Below the pieces are notes generated by a model that was not told the origin of the DNA, ran no database searches, and was given only the letters and a program-made list of their open reading frames with translations. From positions 2,108,001 through 2,172,000 of the forward strand of contig NZ_CP173660.1 of assembly GCF_045038405.1 (NCBI RefSeq): a DNA stretch of 64,000 nucleotides. The letters are read 5' to 3'. This stretch comes from Sellimonas caecigallum. Its GTDB lineage: Bacteria; Bacillota; Clostridia; Lachnospirales; Lachnospiraceae. Below are positions 59,557-64,000 of this stretch, piece by piece; within the stretch, counting starts at the first letter, position 1, and each line of letters opens with the position of its first letter. A program made the position numbers and the translations under genes.

Positions 59557-60963
59557 ATGAAATTATACAACACAATGACAAGACAGAAAGAAGAGTTCGT
59601 ACCGTTGGAAGAAGGAAAGGTCAAGATGTATGTGTGCGGACCGACGGTATACAATTTTATCCACATCGGAAATGCAAGGCCGATGATCGTCTTTGACACC
59701 GTGAGAAGATATTTTGAATACAAAGGATACGAAGTGAATTTTGTCTCCAATTTTACCGATGTGGATGACAAGATCATCAAAAAAGCGATGGAAGAAGGTG
59801 TGACGGCCGATGAGATTGCCAGCCGTTATATCGAAGAATGCAAGAAGGATATGGCGGATATGAATGTAAAACCGGCCACAGTACATCCTCTTGCCACACA
59901 GGAGATTCCAGGAATGATCGCAATGATCCAGGAACTCATCGACAAAGGATACGCCTACGAAAAGAACGGCACCGTATATTATCGCACAAGGAAATTCAAA
60001 GATTATGGAAAGCTTTCCCACAAAAATCTGGATGACCTTCAGTCAGGGGGAAGAGAACTCCTCGTATCTGGTCAGGATGAAAAAGAAGATTCTCTTGATT
60101 TCGTCCTGTGGAAACCGAAGAAAGATGGAGAGCCATACTGGCAGTCTCCGTGGAGCAATGGCCGCCCAGGATGGCACATCGAATGCTCTGAGATGTCCAG
60201 AAAATATCTGGGCGAACAGATCGATATCCATGCGGGAGGGGAAGACCTTGTATTTCCGCACCATGAAAACGAGATCGCACAGTCCGAAGCATGCAATGGA
60301 GTAGAATTTGCACGCTACTGGCTGCACAATGGATTCTTAAATATTGACAATAAAAAAATGTCCAAGTCTCTTGGAAACTTCCGCACAGTCCGCGAGATCG
60401 GAAAGCAGTATGATCTCCAGGTTCTGAGATTTTTTATGCTGAGCGCTCATTACAGAAGCCCGCTGAATTTCAGCGCGGATCTGATGGAAGCATCCAAGAA
60501 TGGCCTCGAACGGATTGTCAATGCAGTGGATAATCTGAAATATCTCCGTTCTCTTGCAAAGACTGAAGAGATGAGCGATGAAGAAAAAGCACAGGCAGAG
60601 AAGACAGAAGAATATGTAAAAGCATTCGAGGAAGCGATGGATGATGACTTTAACACGGCGGATGCAGTGACAGCTATCTTTGAACTTGTAAAGTATGCCA
60701 ACACAACGGCAGGCGAGGAAAGTTCCGCAGCATACCTGAACGTACTTTTTGATCAGATCGTGAAACTTTCCGATGTGCTCGGTCTGATTGTCGACAAGAA
60801 AGAAGAGATGCTTGATGACGACATCGAAGCACTGATCGAGGAACGCCAGCAGGCAAGAAAAGAAAAGAACTTCAAACGTGCAGATGAGATTCGTGATGAA
60901 CTGCTTGCAAAAGGGATCATTTTAAAGGATACGCGAGAAGGAGTACAATGGAAACGAGCATAA
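59557..60963 (+). CDS. cysS: Cysteinyl-tRNA synthetase
   Basis: Class I synthetase, 468 residues. Signature HIGN (FIHIGNARP), zinc-binding residues beginning with MYVCGPTVYN and the GWHIECSEMS and HHENEIAQSEA stretches, and KKMSKSLGN are all present. AGGAGG at 59541-59546 supports ATG 59557. The 3' end overlaps mrnC by 16 bases, a pairing conserved in Firmicutes. The short leader has no room for a T-box. Confidence 0.97.
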   Translation: MKLYNTMTRQKEEFVPLEEGKVKMYVCGPTVYNFIHIGNARPMIVFDTVRRYFEYKGYEVNFVSNFTDVDDKIIKKAMEEGVTADEIASRYIEECKKDMADMNVKPATVHPLATQEIPGMIAMIQELIDKGYAYEKNGTVYYRTRKFKDYGKLSHKNLDDLQSGGRELLVSGQDEKEDSLDFVLWKPKKDGEPYWQSPWSNGRPGWHIECSEMSRKYLGEQIDIHAGGEDLVFPHHENEIAQSEACNGVEFARYWLHNGFLNIDNKKMSKSLGNFRTVREIGKQYDLQVLRFFMLSAHYRSPLNFSADLMEASKNGLERIVNAVDNLKYLRSLAKTEEMSDEEKAQAEKTEEYVKAFEEAMDDDFNTADAVTAIFELVKYANTTAGEESSAAYLNVLFDQIVKLSDVLGLIVDKKEEMLDDDIEALIEERQQARKEKNFKRADEIRDELLAKGIILKDTREGVQWKRA

Positions 60964-61400
60964 GATTTGAACTGGATTCTTATATGAAGGAAGTGCTTGA
61001 GATGGGAGAGGTGGATATCAGGAGTTATTCGCCTCTCACACTGGCCTTTATTGGGGATTGCATCTTTGACCTGGTTATCAAAACGATGATCGTAAGAAAG
61101 GGCAATCAGCCGGTTAACCAGATGCAGAAAGAGACGAGCCGTTATGTGCAGGCGGCAGCTCAGTCTTACATGATGCGCTTTATGCAGGAGCATCTTACTG
61201 AGGAGGAGCGTGCAGTATACCGCAGGGGAAGGAATGCAAAATCGGTGTCTCCAGCCAAGAACCAGTCTATCACAGACTACCGCAGGGCTACCGGGTTTGA
61301 AGCGCTTCTGGGGTATCTCTATCTGAAAAAGGAATACAGACGAATGATCGATCTGATAAAAATCGGCCTGGATGGCTTAAATGAGAAAGAAGAGGAATAG
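60948..61400 (+). CDS. mrnC: Mini-ribonuclease 3
   Basis: A 150-residue RNase III catalytic domain without the double-stranded RNA-binding domain; matures 23S rRNA ends. SPLTLAFIGDCIFDLVIK holds the catalytic acidic pair, and RRGRNAKSVSPAKNQSITDYRRATGFEALLGYLYL in outline is the conserved second half. The ATG lies within cysS (16-base overlap), and rlmB begins 1 base after its stop. Confidence 0.95.
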   Translation: METSIRFELDSYMKEVLEMGEVDIRSYSPLTLAFIGDCIFDLVIKTMIVRKGNQPVNQMQKETSRYVQAAAQSYMMRFMQEHLTEEERAVYRRGRNAKSVSPAKNQSITDYRRATGFEALLGYLYLKKEYRRMIDLIKIGLDGLNEKEEE

Positions 61401-61401
61401 G

Positions 61402-62154
61402 ATGAAGGAACAAAAAGAACGAAACGAACTGTTGATTGAAGGAAGAAATGCGGTTCTCGAGGCATTTCGCTCCGGAAAACCGATTGATAAAGTATTCATC
61501 CTCGATGGATGTCAGGACGGACCAATCCGCAGCATTGTCAGGGAAGCAAAAAAGCACGATACAATTCTGAATTTCGTTGCAAAAGAACGGCTTTCCCAGC
61601 TCTCCGAGACAGGAAAACACCAGGGAGTCATTGCCTTCGCTGCAGCCTACGAATACGCAGATATCGAAGATATGTTTGAACTGGCTAAAGAAAGAGGGGA
61701 GGATCCATTTCTGTTGATTTTGGACAATATCGAAGATCCTCACAATCTTGGGGCGATCATCCGTACAGCGAATCTGGCGGGAGCCCACGGCGTCATCATC
61801 CCGAAACGCCGGGCAGCAGGACTTACATCCACGGTTGCAAAGACGTCCGCAGGTGCGCTAAACTACACGCCGGTGGCAAAAGTGACCAATCTGGTAAAGA
61901 CGATGGAGGAACTAAAAGAAAGAGGATTGTGGTTCGTCTGCGCTGATATGGATGGAGAGACAATGTACCGCGTCAATCTGAAGGGGCCAATCGGCCTCGT
62001 GATCGGAAACGAAGGGGAAGGTGTCTCAAGACTTGTCAAAGAAGCCTGCGACTTTACCGCTTCGATACCGATGAAAGGGGATATCGACTCACTGAATGCC
62101 TCTGTGGCGGCGGGGGTACTGGCATATGAGATTGTCCGCCAGAGAACAATGTAA
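61402..62154 (+). CDS. rlmB: 23S rRNA (guanosine-2'-O-)-methyltransferase, TrmH/SpoU family
   Basis: A 250-residue SPOUT methyltransferase. N-terminal substrate-binding domain (1-80, LIEGRNAVLEAFRSG), then motif 1 NLGAIIRTANLAG, motif 2 IGNEGEGVS and motif 3 SLNASVAAGVLAYE forming the trefoil knot. ATG 61402 is one base after the mrnC stop, with AGAGGAATAGG upstream. The cysS-mrnC-rlmB-sigH order is shared with Bacillus. Confidence 0.94.
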   Translation: MKEQKERNELLIEGRNAVLEAFRSGKPIDKVFILDGCQDGPIRSIVREAKKHDTILNFVAKERLSQLSETGKHQGVIAFAAAYEYADIEDMFELAKERGEDPFLLILDNIEDPHNLGAIIRTANLAGAHGVIIPKRRAAGLTSTVAKTSAGALNYTPVAKVTNLVKTMEELKERGLWFVCADMDGETMYRVNLKGPIGLVIGNEGEGVSRLVKEACDFTASIPMKGDIDSLNASVAAGVLAYEIVRQRTM

Positions 62155-62171
62155 AAGAAGGAATGTCCGAT

Positions 62172-62783
62172 ATGTCTGATTACGGATCTATCACAGACGA
62201 AGAACTGATCAGGAGACTTCGCGGCGGCGAATGTGAGATCATGGATTTTATCATGGAAAAGTACAAATCCATGGTAAAGAAAAAGGCAAAAGCGATGTAT
62301 TTGCTGGGCGGTGACAGTGACGACCTGATCCAGGAAGGGATGATCGGCCTGTTCAAGGCGGTGCAGGATTATGACGAAAAGATGGAGACTACATTTGCAG
62401 GATTTGCCCAGGTCTGCGTGACCCGTCAGCTTTATACTGCCATCCGGGCTTCCCGGAGAAAGAAACATCTCCCGCTGAATTCTTATGTTTCCCTCTATGA
62501 CAATGTGGAGATTACTGAAGAAAAAGAGGCGGAGATGCTGGGAAGACAGGATTTGAGTCTCAATAACAACCCGGAAGAGCTGCTCATCGGAAAAGAGCAG
62601 GAAGACTCTTTCATGAAAAAGCTGGAAGACAAGCTAAGTGATCTGGAAAATAGAGTACTCTGCCTGCATCTGCTTGGGACAGACTACAAGACGATCGCAA
62701 ACCTGCTTGGAAAAAGTCCAAAGACAATTGATAACGCATTGCAGAGAATCAAAGCAAAAGCAGGAGAACTGCTGGATGAATAA
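62172..62783 (+). CDS. sigH: RNA polymerase sigma-H (stationary phase/sporulation)
   Basis: A 203-residue sigma-70 family factor. Region 2 (GDSDDLIQEGMIGLFKAVQDYD) and region 4 helix-turn-helix (GTDYKTIANLLGKSPKTIDNALQRIKAKA in outline) are clear. Position after rlmB matches sigH of Bacillus. In that system SigH drives early sporulation and competence genes, which fits the com genes in this window. ATG 62172 has the better spacing from GAAGGA; ATG 62163 is the alternative. Confidence 0.93.
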   Translation: MSDYGSITDEELIRRLRGGECEIMDFIMEKYKSMVKKKAKAMYLLGGDSDDLIQEGMIGLFKAVQDYDEKMETTFAGFAQVCVTRQLYTAIRASRRKKHLPLNSYVSLYDNVEITEEKEAEMLGRQDLSLNNNPEELLIGKEQEDSFMKKLEDKLSDLENRVLCLHLLGTDYKTIANLLGKSPKTIDNALQRIKAKAGELLDE

Positions 62784-62806
62784 TACGGACTGCATGAGTA
62801 AGTGGG

Positions 62807-62848
62807 AAGACCTGCAGCCCTTCCAAGAGAAGGGAGGCGGGTCTTTTT
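62807..62848 (+). terminator. Terminator after sigH
   Basis: AAGACC (62807-62812) pairs with GGTCTT (62840-62845), with an inner CCCTT/AAGGG stem, followed by TTTTTG. Confidence 0.8.
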
Positions 62849-62911
62849 GTATAAAATAACGAAAAAAACAAGTAAAAACCGTTGAGTTTCGACACTTTGA
62901 TCATATAGATG

Positions 62912-62940
62912 TTGTATCGCCCGATTTTATGTGATACGAT
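62912..62940 (+). promoter_or_regulatory. Promoter of the M64 peptidase gene
   Basis: TTGTAT (62912-62917) and TACGAT (62935-62940) with 17-base spacing. The elements also carry a GTATC/GATAC inverted repeat. Confidence 0.5.
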
Positions 62941-62971
62941 AAAAATAGAAATAAGGAAGGAGGAAAACGGA

Positions 62972-64000
62972 ATGAAAAGGAGTGTGAAGAAAGGAATTGC
63001 AGTAATGCTGACACTTGTTTTGGGAGTATTGGCGGGAGTTTCACAGACACCTTTGCTTCATGTCCAGGCGGAGGAAACAGGAGGAAACGAATCACAAAAT
63101 CCTGCAGTTCCGGATCCGAATCCACATTTGGTGTATGGAGATCCGGATTTGCCGGATGAAGACGCGTTTGTATTGCTGATTCTGGGAGATGGATTTACAG
63201 CAGATCAGCAGCAGACATTTTTTGATGAAGCCCAAAAGACAGCGGACTATGTCATGGCTACCTCTCCGTGGGATGAATTTACAGATACGATAAAGATCTA
63301 TGCGCTTGGAGTGGTATCGAATGAATCAGGAGCAAAAGGGGACAAGGCTATCAACCAGGAGCAGGCAGATGCGGATACGAGAGATACATATTTCGGCTCT
63401 GCATATTGGTCCGGCGGAATGCAGAGGCTGCTTACTATCAGTGAGGAGGGATCCAGGAGGGCAAAAGAACTTACGGAAGCTTACCTTCCGAATGCAGATT
63501 ACAATGTGGTAATCGTCAACGCAACAACTTATGGAGGAAGCGGAGGAAATACGTGTGTCGCTTCTCTGAACAGCGAGTCATTGGAAATGATGCTCCACGA
63601 GCTGGGACATACAACAGCAAAGCTTGCAGATGAATATTTCGCAGGGGAAAGCTATGCGGGAGAATATGCAAACATGACGGCCGAGTCCGATCCGGAAAAG
63701 GTAAAGTGGAGCAGATTTATCGGGAAAAATGGAGTAGGAGTGTACGAGTACGATAATGGAGGAGATGGATGGTATCGACCGCATGAAAACTGTAAGATGA
63801 GATTCCTTGGGAAACAATATGCGTTCTGTGAAGTCTGTAAAGAACAGATACGAAAGACATTTTGCCAGGATTCCAATGTGACGAAGCTGTTCTATCAGCA
63901 ATATGCAGATGTGATCTATGAACAGCCTGAGGGACAGGGAACGGATATGCGGCAGTACTTTATTCTCCGGAAAGGAGATAATGAGATTACCGGGGATCAG
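62972..64000 (+). CDS. Secreted zinc metallopeptidase, M64 (IgA peptidase) family, 3' end outside window
   Basis: The frame is open from ATG 62972 to the window end (343 codons). A signal peptide is evident (basic start, hydrophobic GIAVMLTLVLGVLAGVS, cleavage after HVQA near residue 33). The catalytic domain begins FVLLILGDGFTADQQ, a typical M64 opening, and has the zinc motif H209-E-L-G-H213 with the downstream LADEYF. Family members include IgA-cleaving peptidases of gut clostridia. AAGGAGG at 62955-62961 precedes the start, and it has its own promoter. Substrate is not established. Confidence 0.88.
   Translation, partial: MKRSVKKGIAVMLTLVLGVLAGVSQTPLLHVQAEETGGNESQNPAVPDPNPHLVYGDPDLPDEDAFVLLILGDGFTADQQQTFFDEAQKTADYVMATSPWDEFTDTIKIYALGVVSNESGAKGDKAINQEQADADTRDTYFGSAYWSGGMQRLLTISEEGSRRAKELTEAYLPNADYNVVIVNATTYGGSGGNTCVASLNSESLEMMLHELGHTTAKLADEYFAGESYAGEYANMTAESDPEKVKWSRFIGKNGVGVYEYDNGGDGWYRPHENCKMRFLGKQYAFCEVCKEQIRKTFCQDSNVTKLFYQQYADVIYEQPEGQGTDMRQYFILRKGDNEITGDQ

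Noticed and set aside
1..64000. CRISPR array, prophage or rRNA operon
   Set aside because: No regularly spaced direct repeats, no phage structural or integrase genes, and no rRNA sequence were seen.

Overview
The window looks like chromosome of a low-to-mid GC, gut-type clostridium, most probably a Lachnospiraceae member. The basis is family-level: a fused clostridial PurL, a sporulation sigma factor (SigH), GerMN lipoprotein, SUF-like minimal FeS system, Mini-RNase III after cysS, many TTG/GTG starts with strong AGGAGG sites, and a secreted M64 peptidase. The genus cannot be fixed from sequence alone. Almost all genes run on the + strand and coding density is high.

Layout. 1-4.4 kb: arginine biosynthesis (argC 3' part, a GNAT acetyltransferase, argJ, argB, argD), then a DUF606 transporter. 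5.0-11.0 kb: competence block in which comEA and comEC bracket an OmpR-type two-component system and a GerMN lipoprotein. 11.0-14.1 kb: a divergent TetR repressor / YhgE-Pip membrane protein pair with tandem palindromic operators. 14.2-27.2 kb: the conserved holA - lepA - hemW ... hrcA - grpE - dnaK - dnaJ order known from Bacillus, interrupted by an IS110-family element between holA and lepA and by a DMT permease, a flavoprotein and a small alarmone synthetase. The heat-shock operon has a perfect CIRCE. 27.2-31.9 kb: metals and FeS clusters (split metal-binding domain plus Zn/Cd-type P-ATPase behind an ArsR-type operator, two-gene SUF-like system, DtxR-type regulator). 32-35 kb: iron alcohol dehydrogenase, RidA, Mrp ATPase, free methionine sulfoxide reductase.

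35.0-40.0 kb is a genome-maintenance neighbourhood: a radical SAM protein and its DUF4130 partner behind two LexA-type boxes, an HPr-like protein without the active-site histidine, and a RecB/Cas4-type nuclease fused to an XPD/DinG-type helicase. 40-49.1 kb: a LysR regulator with a divergent membrane protein, purL, a MarR-MATE pair and gdhA. 49.2-49.6 kb: a Val-Met-Val-Met tRNA array.

49.6-57.4 kb is the most likely source of unusual chemistry: a TetR repressor facing an operon with SCP2 protein, alpha/beta hydrolase, stand-alone condensation domain, carrier protein and acyl-AMP ligase, followed by an ABC exporter; TetR-type palindromes sit on the promoter. 57.5-62.8 kb returns to housekeeping (ispF, GNAT, cysS, mrnC, rlmB, sigH). 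The window ends inside a secreted M64 (IgA-peptidase family) metalloprotease.

The strongest candidates for undescribed biology are the SOS-box radical SAM pair, the discrete condensation/carrier/ligase cluster, and the IS110 element, whose noncoding region carries a 12-base complement of its own insertion junction, as expected for a bridge RNA guide.
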